Source: Chryseobacterium sp. MA9 (GTDB taxonomy: Bacteria; Bacteroidota; Bacteroidia; Flavobacteriales; Weeksellaceae). Taken from it: a stretch of DNA of 64,000 nt. Below the pieces are notes generated by a model. It searched no databases. It was not told the DNA's origin and saw nothing but the letters and a program-made list of their open reading frames with translations. Every line of letters starts with the position of its first letter. The stretch's first letter is position 1. Position numbers and translations under genes: made by a program. The stretch is from contig NZ_CP075170.1 in the NCBI RefSeq assembly GCF_024399315.1, positions 2,356,001-2,420,000 on the forward strand, read 5' to 3'. Below, one piece after another: positions 30,896-39,206 of the stretch.

Positions 30896-31246
30896 TTATG
30901 TAAGAAGATTTGTTTTTTCATCCGGGAAAACGATCTTCGGCTGAAAGTCTTTAGCCTCTTCCGGGGTCATCTGTGCATAAGCAATAATAATGATGATATC
31001 ATCTTTCTGTACTTTTCTTGCTGCAGGCCCGTTCAGACATACTTCTCCGGATTTTCTTTTTCCTTTGATAACGTACGTATCAAAACGTTCTCCGTTGTTC
31101 ACATTCACAATATAGACCCTTTCTCCTACTACCAGACCGGCAGCCTCAATAAGATCTTCATCTATTGTTATACTTCCTATATAATTAAGGTCAGAGGCTG
31201 TTACTCTCACCCTATGAATCTTAGACTTGAAAACTTCTATTAGCAT
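30896..31246 (-). CDS. panD: Aspartate 1-decarboxylase
   Basis: 116-residue pyruvoyl enzyme converting L-aspartate to beta-alanine for pantothenate and coenzyme A. The self-cleavage site is G24-S25 in NYIGSITID, where Ser25 becomes the pyruvoyl group. The conserved [20 protein letters not shown] covers the active-site loop and core. Length is normal (about 115-125). First gene of a two-gene transcript with the UPF0104 protein. The other pan genes are not in the window. Confidence 0.97.
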
Positions 31247-31581
31247 GATGCAAATTTATTAATAAAAATTAATAAAACAGGTCTTTAGTATCATTTTAAA
31301 ACTCCCACAAACACAGGTGTTTAATTTTATAAAATACAAAGATTTTGAGAATTGCTTATAAATTTAATAATCATATGGTTAAAAAAATTAAATGTTTACA
31401 CTTAATTTAGGATTTAATAAATACAAAAAATAATATTAACTTTTTGCTAAAGTCAATAAACATAAGCATTTGGCATGATTTTAGTAACGCGTAACGTAGA
31501 TTTTCTGTGAAAAGTGGAATTATCATATTTTAACCAATTTAGCTTAAAAGCAAAAAAATTTTACAAGTTTTAATAAAAAAA
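31247..31581. other. AT-rich gap between panD and the HU gene
   Basis: About 335 bp without a gene before the HU promoter. Very AT-rich. The only pattern I noted is a near-miss to a sigma-54 site at 31471-31485, rejected because the -12 GC is GT. Likely holds the divergent promoter region of panD. Confidence 0.5.
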
Positions 31582-31611
31582 TTGCACAATTAGAAAATAG
31601 TATTATATTTG
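31582..31611 (+). promoter_or_regulatory. HU gene promoter
   Basis: TTG (31582-31584), 19 bp, TATATTTG (31604-31611): an exact match to the Bacteroidota housekeeping promoter. Start of transcription is expected near 31617, giving a ~29-nt leader before the ATG at 31646. Confidence 0.8.
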
Positions 31612-31645
31612 CTATAATTACGAACTAACTTTAATATTAAAAATT

Positions 31646-31936
31646 ATGAACAAGTCTGAATTAATCGACGCAATCGCTAAAGATGCAGGTATCACTAAAG
31701 TTGCAGCAAAAGCTGCTTTAGAATCTTTCATTGGTAACGTAACTACTACTTTAAAGAAAAAAGACGGAAAAGTGTCTTTAGTAGGTTTCGGTACTTTCTC
31801 AGTAGCTGAGAGAGCTGCTAGACAAGGGATTAACCCTGCAACTAAAAAACCGATCAAGATCGCTGCTAAAAAAGTTGCTAAATTTAAAGCTGGAGCTGAT
31901 TTATCAAATGCAGTTTCAGGTGCTAAGAAAAAATAA
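31646..31936 (+). CDS. HU family DNA-binding protein
   Basis: 96-residue basic nucleoid protein. It starts MNKSELIDAIAKDAGITKVA and has the VSLVGFGTFSVAERAARQG strand pair and the minor-groove arm containing NPATKKPIKI with its conserved proline. Dimers bend and compact DNA. A strong consensus promoter and a perfect terminator flank it, so it is an isolated, highly expressed gene; its even codon choice agrees with this. Confidence 0.96.
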   Translation: MNKSELIDAIAKDAGITKVAAKAALESFIGNVTTTLKKKDGKVSLVGFGTFSVAERAARQGINPATKKPIKIAAKKVAKFKAGADLSNAVSGAKKK

Positions 31937-31961
31937 TCATTCAGATTAAAAAAATTCAAGG

Positions 31962-31987
31962 GCTGTTTCTTAGAAACAGCTTTTTTT
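31962..31987 (+). terminator. Terminator after the HU gene
   Basis: GCTGTTTC-TTA-GAAACAGC followed by T7, 25 bp after the stop. Confidence 0.93.
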
Positions 31988-32049
31988 ATTTGAAATAATG
32001 ATAGAAATTAAACCGTTAATGAGGAAGTTTTAAGCGGTTAAGATTTATT

Positions 32050-32108
32050 AAGTTTTGACTAAAGCCCTATCATTGCACATAATAAAATAAGCGGACTAAA
32101 GTCCGCTT
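32050..32108. repeat. TAAAG-type intergenic repeat
   Basis: AAGTTTTGACTAAAGCCC at 32050-32067 is followed by the hairpin AAGCGGAC-TAAA-GTCCGCTT (32089-32108). The first part recurs, diverged, at 23681-23699. I recall this kind of element from Chryseobacterium genomes. Confidence 0.65.
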
Positions 32109-32204
32109 CTATGATATTTACCAAGTTTATATTTTCAGGATACCAGTATCATATTTTAAAAAAACATCACCACTAACATCTAGCTTCTGGCTTCTAAACT
32201 CTCA

Positions 32205-32846
32205 TTATGGAGCCAGTCTTGAAATTTTCCAATCAAGATCTTCAAGCTGATAAATAATCCTGTCATGAAGACGGTTGGGTCTTCCCTGCCAGAATTCAAT
32301 TTCATAAGGTCTTGCCAGATATCCACCCCAATTGGAAGGTCTTGGAACCTCAGTATTTTCATATTCCTTTTCCAGTTCTTTTAATTTCCCCTCTAAAAAC
32401 TCTCTGTTGGGAATCACTTGGCTCTGTGGAGAAACTACCGCTCCCAGCTGACTTCCTTTCGGTCTTGAATGGAAATAACCATCACTTAAGTTTTCTGCCA
32501 GTTTTTCAAGATCTGCTTTGATGATAATCTGTCTTTCAAGATTGGGCCAGAAGAAATGCAGGCATGCTTTATGATTGCTTTCTATTGCTTTTCCTTTTCG
32601 GCTGTTATAGTTGGTATAAAAAATAAATCCTTCATGGGTATATGCCTTAAGTAGGACCATTCTTGTTCTCGGACATCCGTCTTCCTCTACTGTGGAAACA
32701 GCCATAGCATTGGATTCTGAGATCATCGGGTTCTCACTGGCCTCCAAAAACCAGTCTCTAAACTGCTCAATTGGATTTTGTTTTATCTCACTTTCAATAA
32801 GTTGGGATTTCTCGTACACTTTTCTTTTGTCGTGCAGGTTTTCCAT
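32205..32846 (-). CDS. pdxH: Pyridoxamine 5'-phosphate oxidase
   Basis: 213-residue FMN enzyme that oxidises pyridoxamine- or pyridoxine-5'-phosphate to pyridoxal phosphate, the last step of vitamin B6 supply. The FMN-binding PRTRMVLLKAYTHEGFIFYT and YNSRKGKAIESN stretches are present. The C-terminal dimerisation motif reads WGGYLARPYEIEFWQGRPNR, followed by LHDR. Length is normal. It is divergent from the YqgE gene with only 24 bp between starts, so the two promoters overlap the coding ends. Confidence 0.96.
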   Translation of the reverse strand: MENLHDKRKVYEKSQLIESEIKQNPIEQFRDWFLEASENPMISESNAMAVSTVEEDGCPRTRMVLLKAYTHEGFIFYTNYNSRKGKAIESNHKACLHFFWPNLERQIIIKADLEKLAENLSDGYFHSRPKGSQLGAVVSPQSQVIPNREFLEGKLKELEKEYENTEVPRPSNWGGYLARPYEIEFWQGRPNRLHDRIIYQLEDLDWKISRLAP

Positions 32847-32870
32847 AAATATTTTTTATTAAATTTGAGT

Positions 32871-33419
32871 ATGAATCACTCATACAAAGGTAAAATATTA
32901 ATCTCGACACCTGACATTTCCGGCGATATTTTTTCAAGATCGGTAGTGTTGGTTATTGAACATAATGAAAGTGGTGCATTTGGCCTGATACTGAATAAAA
33001 AGAACAGCCAGATGAGCAGCAAGTTCAAAGATTTTTTTGACTTTAAAATTGAAGTGTATGATGGAGGTCCTGTAGAAAACGACAAAGTATTTTTTATTGT
33101 AAAAGGTAAAAGGGTTACTGAGATCTATACAGACATCACAGATGAATACTATCTTACAGAAGATATTGAACGTATTATAAATGCTGTTTTGAGCAGCGAA
33201 CTGGATATTGAGAATATCAAAATATTTTCAGGTTATTCCGGATGGTCTCCAGGCCAGCTTGATACTGAAGTTCAAAGAAAAATGTGGACGGTAGTGGATG
33301 TTTATAATCTTGATTATACGCTTCCAAATGATCAGACTCTTTGGAAATCTATTATGCAGAACCTTGGGGGAGAATTTCTTCTTTGGGCCAATTCACCTGA
33401 GGACATTTCGCTGAATTAA
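32871..33419 (+). CDS. YqgE/AlgH family protein
   Basis: 182 residues from the ATG at 32871, where the family's conserved opening NHSYKGKILISTPDISGDIF begins. In-frame codons upstream run into the divergent pdxH gene and are not likely used. The conserved features are FSRSVVLVIEHNESGAFGLI, the YDGGPVENDKVFF stretch and FSGYSGWSPGQLDTE. Cytoplasmic, structurally characterised, with no settled function. Confidence 0.9.
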   Translation: MNHSYKGKILISTPDISGDIFSRSVVLVIEHNESGAFGLILNKKNSQMSSKFKDFFDFKIEVYDGGPVENDKVFFIVKGKRVTEIYTDITDEYYLTEDIERIINAVLSSELDIENIKIFSGYSGWSPGQLDTEVQRKMWTVVDVYNLDYTLPNDQTLWKSIMQNLGGEFLLWANSPEDISLN

Positions 33420-33520
33420 GTATCATTTTCATGTAAATCAGACAATTAACAAACTTTAAGATTCCTTTAACCAATTTTAAAGAAAGTTTTTCCGTTCTTT
33501 GAAAAACTAAAATCACTGAT

Positions 33521-34102
33521 ATGAAAGGTATTACATTACTTGCTTTATCAATATTTTCTACCGCATTTTTATCATTTAGCCCAATTAACAAAAAATACAT
33601 TGTCATAGATGCCGGTCATGGTGGAAATGATTTTGGGGCTACCCATGGTGAAGTTCTTGAGAAAAATATTGCATTAAGCGTTGCAAAGGAAATACAGAAG
33701 ATCAATGAAAATCAGGATAAGTATGAGATTATTTTAACCAGAGATTCTGACATTTATCCTACTCTTTCCGAGAGAACGAATCAAATTAATAAACTGAACC
33801 CTGAAATGGTCATTTCCCTTCATGTAAATAATTCTCCTGAAAAAGAGAGAGCTGATAACGGATTTGAGGTATATGTTCAGAATTCTGATGTTTCAAAGGA
33901 ATTAGCCGGAAAAATTTACAAAAAATTCAATGCCCGTAAAATATCTGAGAGCAATCTTCATATTTTAAGAGAAACTAAAGCACCTGCCGTATTGGTAGAA
34001 CTTGGGTTCATCAATAATTCTGAAAACAGGAATTATATAACAAGTGAAAAAGGGCAGAAAGAAATCGCACAGAAATTTGTTGAAATCATCAACGAATACT
34101 AA
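33521..34102 (+). CDS. N-acetylmuramoyl-L-alanine amidase
   Basis: 193 residues: a short signal sequence (about 1-20) and a single Amidase_3 zinc domain. The ligands are in IDAGHGGNDFG (His), EVLEKNIAL (Glu) and VISLHVNNS (His), with the catalytic Glu in VLVELGFINN. It cleaves the amide bond between MurNAc and the stem peptide in the periplasm, for cell separation or wall turnover. No regulatory or repeat domain is present. Confidence 0.93.
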   Translation: MKGITLLALSIFSTAFLSFSPINKKYIVIDAGHGGNDFGATHGEVLEKNIALSVAKEIQKINENQDKYEIILTRDSDIYPTLSERTNQINKLNPEMVISLHVNNSPEKERADNGFEVYVQNSDVSKELAGKIYKKFNARKISESNLHILRETKAPAVLVELGFINNSENRNYITSEKGQKEIAQKFVEIINEY

Positions 34103-34133
34103 ATAAAAAACAAATTCTGATTTACTCAGAATA

Positions 34134-34177
34134 AAACCCGGTAAAGGACTTCTGGAACTTTGTTGTTTACCGGGTTT
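34134..34177. terminator. Bidirectional terminator
   Basis: Perfect 12-bp stem AAACCCGGTAAA/TTTACCGGGTTT with a 20-base loop, between the convergent amidase and aminotransferase genes. Confidence 0.85.
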
Positions 34178-34184
34178 GTCAATT

Positions 34185-35000
34185 TTATTGATTAAAACTT
34201 TTCTTCCAGCTTTCTACCAATTCTGTGAAACGGGAGTTTTCAAAAGTCTTATTTCTTATTTTACCTACAGAAAATATACCTTTCTCTTCAGAAATCATTA
34301 AAATCTCTTCAGCTTTCTGAGATTCAAATGCGATAATCTCGTGTTCCTGAATATCAGCAAGGTTATTTTTATGTAAAAAAGTAACAAAATTTTCCATCAA
34401 AGGAGAAATGTAAGCCCCTTCAGTCTGCTTTGGCACTTTAATAATGTCACCTTCTAAAAAAAGAAGATTTCCTGCTGTAGTACGTGCTATTCTTTTGTTT
34501 GGATTCAGAAGAATAACGTCATCAAGGTCATTTTCCTGAGCATAGATCGCTCCATAGATATTTTCCGGACAGTGAACCCTGATATTGCTCAAAAGGTTAT
34601 TATTAACGTTAATTTCTTTAATCAAATCCAATTCTAAAGGTCTTTGATGAACTGCCAGCACATCTGCCATTTCTGAAACTTCGTAAAAATAGGAAACAGA
34701 AGATTTTGCCAATGTTATGCTGTCAGTATTCCTGAACACCTGGAAATTGATAATTCCGTTCTTTACTCCTTTACCTTCAATAATTTCTTTTTGAAAAAGT
34801 GTCTGGAAAAACTCCAGGGTGTAAGTCAGAGGGATATTCATTCTCATCTTTCTCATGGAAGCCATCAAGAAAAAATAGCATTCTTCGTCCATGATCAATC
34901 CACCATTTCTTACAAAGAAAGAAACTTTTACTGAGTCGCCCCAAAGGAAGGCTCTGTTCTTTACATTTAACTCGTCTGATGTAAAATATTGATTTTCCAA
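34185..35000 (-). CDS. Aminotransferase class IV-fold protein lacking the Schiff-base lysine
   Basis: 271 residues with the fold of branched-chain aminotransferase / aminodeoxychorismate lyase: FLWGDSVKVSFFVRNG near the N-terminus, and VILLNPNKRIARTTAGNLLF where the PLP-phosphate loop should be. By alignment from memory, the position of the PLP-binding lysine falls at R141 in NIRVHCPENIYG; no lysine is there. It may be a non-catalytic relative, or the lysine may lie elsewhere. It lies 78 bp downstream of a START-like gene on the same strand. Confidence 0.78.
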   Translation of the reverse strand: MENQYFTSDELNVKNRAFLWGDSVKVSFFVRNGGLIMDEECYFFLMASMRKMRMNIPLTYTLEFFQTLFQKEIIEGKGVKNGIINFQVFRNTDSITLAKSSVSYFYEVSEMADVLAVHQRPLELDLIKEINVNNNLLSNIRVHCPENIYGAIYAQENDLDDVILLNPNKRIARTTAGNLLFLEGDIIKVPKQTEGAYISPLMENFVTFLHKNNLADIQEHEIIAFESQKAEEILMISEEKGIFSVGKIRNKTFENSRFTELVESWKKSFNQ

Positions 35001-35078
35001 TTTTTGATGTGATTTATTTACAAAAAAATAATGAACGATAAATCGTTCATCAGTTTTATCATTTAATATAGCCCGGTA

Positions 35079-35465
35079 TTATGCCGCACCTAATTTTATT
35101 CTCAGGTTCTCAATAAGATTTTCCCAATACATTGCATTTTCCTCTTCATCACCTTCTTCACAAAAGTCTGTAATATTTAAAGCCAGATCTTCTGTAATAT
35201 CATCAATTGTGATAGTCATTTCAAAGAAATTTTTTGTTCCTTCATCTTCTTCCCATCTGAAACGCACGAAACCTTCAGGCTTATATCTGATCAAAGTGGC
35301 CTTCTCAGCAGGTCCTCCACCCCAGCTAAAAAAGAAATCATCGCCTTTCTCTGTTACCTCATCCGCAAACCATTCAGACAATCCCTCCGCAGTCGCCAGA
35401 TATTCATACAAAATCTCTGATAAACAGTGCATTGGAAATTCGTAATGGACTTTATGTTTCGCCAT
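35079..35465 (-). CDS. START-like (SRPBCC) domain protein
   Basis: 128-residue protein of the START/AHSA1-like fold, rich in acidic and aromatic residues. Typical are the opening KVHYEFPMHCLSEILYEYLA, then SEWFADEVTEKGDDFFFSWG and the final helix YWENLIENLRIKL. No signal peptide. It presumably binds a hydrophobic ligand or a protein partner. It lies directly upstream of the aminotransferase-IV-like gene; I recall this pair as common in flavobacteria, which would hint at joint function. Confidence 0.85.
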   Translation of the reverse strand: MAKHKVHYEFPMHCLSEILYEYLATAEGLSEWFADEVTEKGDDFFFSWGGGPAEKATLIRYKPEGFVRFRWEEDEGTKNFFEMTITIDDITEDLALNITDFCEEGDEEENAMYWENLIENLRIKLGAA

Positions 35466-35622
35466 ATAATCTTTGTTTTATCGTCCCGCAATATATAAAT
35501 TAATTTTTTTATTACGCAAAAAAACAATTACTTTTTTAAAGAATCAGTATGATATTTATCACAGGATTTGAATCCTTATTCATTTAATTTTTAATGACTA
35601 AAATTGCCATGTGAAGCATAAA

Positions 35623-35649
35623 AAAATCTCTCTTTTTCAGAGAGATTTT
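35623..35649 (-). terminator. Terminator after the class III aminotransferase
   Basis: Stem AAAATCTCTCT/AGAGAGATTTT, five-base loop, A-rich flank giving T's on the minus strand, directly past the aminotransferase stop. Confidence 0.88.
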
Positions 35650-35653
35650 ATCT

Positions 35654-36844
35654 TTAATTTTCGTTCAGTATATCAAGAATAATCTGACATCCTTCTCTTA
35701 TTTCTTCCTTAGATAATGTAAGGGGTGGGGAGATTCTCAGGTACTCATTTCTGTATAGCTGCCAGAAAACAACAAGCCCTTTTTCCATACATTTTTTTGC
35801 CACTTCCAGCGTATATTCAGGAGTTCCTAGATTTACAGCAAGCATTAAACCTTTGCCATTGATATTTTTAATTTTAGGATGAACTAAAAGTTCTCTGAAC
35901 AGTTTTTCTTTTTCTTCCACATTATTCATCAGCCCGCTGTCCAGCACTTCCTTTAAAGTAGCGTAACTTGCAGCAGCAATCAATGGATTTCCGCCGAAAG
36001 TAGTAATATGCCCCAGCTTTGGTGAATGTGATAAACTTTCCATAATTTCTCTGGAACTCATAAAAGCTCCTACAGGAACTCCTCCTCCCATTCCTTTACC
36101 CATCACCAGGATATCCGGAACAATTCCAAAGTGTTCGAAAGAGAATAATTTCCCTGTTCTCCCAAATCCAGGCTGAATTTCATCTAAAATCAAAAGTGCT
36201 CCCACTTCTTCACATCTTCTTTTCAGTTTGATCAGATAGTCCTTATCAGGGACCAGGAATCCTGCTGCTCCCTGGATGGTTTCAAGGATCACACAAGCTG
36301 TTTTCTCTGTGATTTTATCGAAGTCTTTTTCATTATTAAATTCAATGAAAGAAACCATCGGCAATAAAGGACGGAATTCTCTTTTATGGGTTTCATTTCC
36401 TGAAACACTCAAAGCACCATGCGTATTCCCGTGGTAAGAGTCTTTAAAGGAAACAATTTCTTCTCTTCCTGTATATCGTTTTGCCAGCTTCAAACTTCCA
36501 TCAATAGCCTCAGCACCGCTGTTCACAAGATAGGTAACTTCTAAAGGCTCCGGAGTAGCTTCTGCAAGCAGCCTGCACAAGGCGATGGGCTTCTCCTGTG
36601 CATATTCACCATACACCATTACGTGAAGGTACTTATCAGCCTGTTCTTTGATCGCATTCACAACCTTAGGATGCGAATGTCCCAGTGTATTGGCAGAAAC
36701 TCCTGCTACAAAGTCAAGATATTTTTTCCCGTCTTTACCGTAAATATAGCTTCCTTCCGCTTTTTCAACTTCAAAACCTGCAGCAAATTTTGTGGTTTGA
36801 GCCTGATATATAAAAAAATCTTTTTGCATTTCCATTGTCTCCAA
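35654..36844 (-). CDS. Class III PLP-dependent aminotransferase
   Basis: 396 residues of the acetylornithine/ornithine/4-aminobutyrate aminotransferase family. Features include [60 protein letters not shown] and the PLP lysine in [17 protein letters not shown]. Substrate cannot be fixed by eye. No arginine-biosynthesis genes are adjacent, so argD is not assigned. It follows the OstA-like gene but is separated from it by a terminator, so it is transcribed on its own. Confidence 0.92.
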   Translation of the reverse strand: METMEMQKDFFIYQAQTTKFAAGFEVEKAEGSYIYGKDGKKYLDFVAGVSANTLGHSHPKVVNAIKEQADKYLHVMVYGEYAQEKPIALCRLLAEATPEPLEVTYLVNSGAEAIDGSLKLAKRYTGREEIVSFKDSYHGNTHGALSVSGNETHKREFRPLLPMVSFIEFNNEKDFDKITEKTACVILETIQGAAGFLVPDKDYLIKLKRRCEEVGALLILDEIQPGFGRTGKLFSFEHFGIVPDILVMGKGMGGGVPVGAFMSSREIMESLSHSPKLGHITTFGGNPLIAAASYATLKEVLDSGLMNNVEEKEKLFRELLVHPKIKNINGKGLMLAVNLGTPEYTLEVAKKCMEKGLVVFWQLYRNEYLRISPPLTLSKEEIREGCQIILDILNEN

Positions 36845-36895
36845 AATTTCAGCAAAGCTATAAAAGATTCATTAAACGTTAAAATTAATCCACAA

Positions 36896-36921
36896 AAAAG
36901 ACCAGCGAGTACTGGTCTTTT
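36896..36921 (-). terminator. Terminator after the OstA-like gene
   Basis: AAAAGACCAG/CTGGTCTTTT with a six-base loop and A-run on the plus strand (T-run on the minus strand). Confidence 0.9.
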
Positions 36922-36924
36922 ATA

Positions 36925-38664
36925 TTATTTTCTTGTTCGTTTAGGCTTTTTAGCTTCTTCTTTTGCTTTTTCGTCGTCTATAGCTTTCTGAGCTTTATCG
37001 AAGAGTTCGCTATCAGCTGTGTATTGTATTTCCTCGTTATTCGGAGTGTCTACAAGAATATCCTGCCATTTTCGGATCCGGTCTTTGGTATTCCAGTTAA
37101 AATCAGGGAATTTTCTTCTTGAAGGTTCGATTTTACTCATCGGATAGGTATCTGAATTGGCTCCAATACTGCATGAAATAATCTGCAGGGCTCTTTCTTC
37201 AAACAATGCTCCGATAATTCCGCAGGTAGAAAGGGTAATTCCTATTCTTTCCGGTTTTTTGGTCTCCTGATCGGTATCATCTACATAGACAATAGACTGG
37301 GCATTTCCAACAACTCTTGCTTCTTTAATATCATTTTTCTCATAGTAAACCGTCATGAATTTTCCTTTCACCTGATTGAATTCATCTTTCAGGTTCAGGG
37401 AGTCCACTTTGCTAATAGCAAAAGCATTTCCAATAACTTTTAATGAGTCAATATCTTCTGTTTTGGTATTGAAATAAGCTTCTACTTTATCGCCGGTTAC
37501 CTGTTTTTCGCCGCTCCAAAGAATCGGGTTGGTATACATATGCATGACTCCGTCTGTTTCATTGAAGGCAATGGAATCTGCTCTTCCCTGTGCATTGGAT
37601 TTATAAATACGAGCTTTTTTAAAGGCTCTTAAATAGCTTTTCTTCACTTTTATATCCAGTGAATCCGGTCTTTGATAAGAGATAATTTTTTCTGATGCAA
37701 AATAGATGGAATCTTTTTCCATCACTTTTACTGCATAAGGATTTTTCGTCATCATTGCAGAGTCTTTTTTCTCAAAGATCTCTCCGTAGCCACCTTTTAT
37801 ATATCTTCTTTCCTTTGGATCATCAAGGGTTACATTTCCTGTTGCTTTACCGAATCCTGTAATCTGATTATAGTACATATCATCACCGGTAAGGATTTTT
37901 TCATTATAAAAGATTCTGGAGTTTTTGGTTAAATAAGCCTCCTTTGAATCCATTTTATAAGTTCCTTTTTCTGTGTAGATTCTGTTTCTGGGATTGGTTT
38001 TGCTGGTAATGGTTGTAGGACCTAAGAAATCAGCAATTTTTGTGTTCTGATTCTGTTTGATATTGGGTCCTTCAATGGTATATTGTGGAGTTTCAATTTT
38101 TACATTTCCTGTAAGATCTACAACTCTTGTATTGAGAAAATATGTTCCTACTTTCGCATAGGTTACATTCTGGCCATCAGAGATTGTTCCTCCTGTATTA
38201 AAATAAGCCTGATTAGCCAGTCTGTCATAATACAGAATATCTGTTTTTATCGTTTGTTTGGGATCGGTTAAGACTACATTTTTTCTGGCAACACCTTTCT
38301 GGGTATTGGCATCATATTCCATTTCTCCTGCAGTGATTACAGAGCCATCTGTATTTTGAAGTCTTGTATTGCCTATTGCTTTTACAAAGTTTTCTTCATT
38401 ATACAAAACTACTTCATCTGCTGTAAGAATAGAGCCTTGATGTTCAATCTGAACATTTCCGGTAAAATATTGATTCCCGTCATATTTTTCAGGGTTTTTC
38501 TTGATCTCGTCCGCATGGATGATCTTTACTTTATCCTCAGGTCTCACCTGTTTGGGCTGAGCCGGTGAAGGAGCCTGCAAATAGGGATCTCTCTTCACAG
38601 GAGTTTTATCCTGCGCAAGGCTTAGCGTAGAAATAAAGATTAACAGAAAAAGGATTATTCTCAT
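36925..38664 (-). CDS. OstA-like protein (LptA-type beta-jellyroll)
   Basis: 579 residues: signal peptide (about 1-17), then repeated beta strands of the OstA/LptA_N kind, for example QYFTGNVQIEHQGSILTADE, and repeated words such as DLTGNVKIE and KATGNVTLDD. The C-terminal ~50 residues are basic. LptA-type proteins carry lipopolysaccharide across the periplasm to the outer membrane. This longer Bacteroidota form may combine LptA and LptD-N roles (inference). It is followed closely by the Fur gene's stop (3 bp apart), so the two are co-transcribed, Fur first. Confidence 0.87.
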   Translation of the reverse strand: MRIILFLLIFISTLSLAQDKTPVKRDPYLQAPSPAQPKQVRPEDKVKIIHADEIKKNPEKYDGNQYFTGNVQIEHQGSILTADEVVLYNEENFVKAIGNTRLQNTDGSVITAGEMEYDANTQKGVARKNVVLTDPKQTIKTDILYYDRLANQAYFNTGGTISDGQNVTYAKVGTYFLNTRVVDLTGNVKIETPQYTIEGPNIKQNQNTKIADFLGPTTITSKTNPRNRIYTEKGTYKMDSKEAYLTKNSRIFYNEKILTGDDMYYNQITGFGKATGNVTLDDPKERRYIKGGYGEIFEKKDSAMMTKNPYAVKVMEKDSIYFASEKIISYQRPDSLDIKVKKSYLRAFKKARIYKSNAQGRADSIAFNETDGVMHMYTNPILWSGEKQVTGDKVEAYFNTKTEDIDSLKVIGNAFAISKVDSLNLKDEFNQVKGKFMTVYYEKNDIKEARVVGNAQSIVYVDDTDQETKKPERIGITLSTCGIIGALFEERALQIISCSIGANSDTYPMSKIEPSRRKFPDFNWNTKDRIRKWQDILVDTPNNEEIQYTADSELFDKAQKAIDDEKAKEEAKKPKRTRK

Positions 38665-38667
38665 TAA

Positions 38668-39141
38668 TTAGTCATTCTTAGTGCCATAAAAATATAGCGA
38701 ATGAGAATCAATTTTTACGCCAAATGCTTCTTCAATGGCTTCTTTGATTCCTTGGATTCTTGGGTCACAGAATTCAATAATTTCTTCAATCTCTTTATCA
38801 GAGTCTTTTTTGTAGATCACCAGGTGGTCATGCTGTTTGTCAAAATAAGACTTCTCATAAGATGAAGAGGTCAATGTCTTTTCTCCAAACTGATGCTTAC
38901 GGATCAAACCTGCATCAAGGAAAATTTCAATAGTGTTGTAAATGGTTGCTTTGGAAACATGATATTTTTTCTGCATCATCAGAAGATACAGATCATCAAC
39001 GTTGAAGTGATGATCCATATTATAAATCTCTTCCAATATCGTATATCTTTCAGGTGTGTTTCTGAACCCTTTTTCTAATAAGTAGTTTCTCAAAACATCC
39101 TTTATCAAAGCTATATTCTTTTCTTTTTGTACTGTATCCAT
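38668..39141 (-). CDS. Fur family transcriptional regulator
   Basis: 157-residue metal-responsive repressor. The winged helix includes RYTILEEIYNMDHHFNVDDL and KATIYNTIEIFLDAGLIRKH. The dimer/metal domain has the His-Asp-His pair in KQHDHLVIYKK, but no CxxC pairs, as in many Bacteroidota Fur proteins. Which metal (Fe, Zn, Mn) or peroxide it senses cannot be decided. First gene before the OstA-like gene and preceded by kup on the same strand. Confidence 0.93.
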   Translation of the reverse strand: MDTVQKEKNIALIKDVLRNYLLEKGFRNTPERYTILEEIYNMDHHFNVDDLYLLMMQKKYHVSKATIYNTIEIFLDAGLIRKHQFGEKTLTSSSYEKSYFDKQHDHLVIYKKDSDKEIEEIIEFCDPRIQGIKEAIEEAFGVKIDSHSLYFYGTKND

Positions 39142-39206
39142 TAAAAAAATTATCTACAAATTTATTGAATTTTATTTAAATAGATATTATAGTTAATACT
39201 AGTAGG

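Noticed and set aside
31471..31485. Sigma-54-like sequence TGGCATGATTTTAGT
   Set aside because: The GG-to-GC spacing of 10 is right, but the invariant GC at -12 is GT, and no gene starts at a suitable distance; the HU gene has its own standard promoter.
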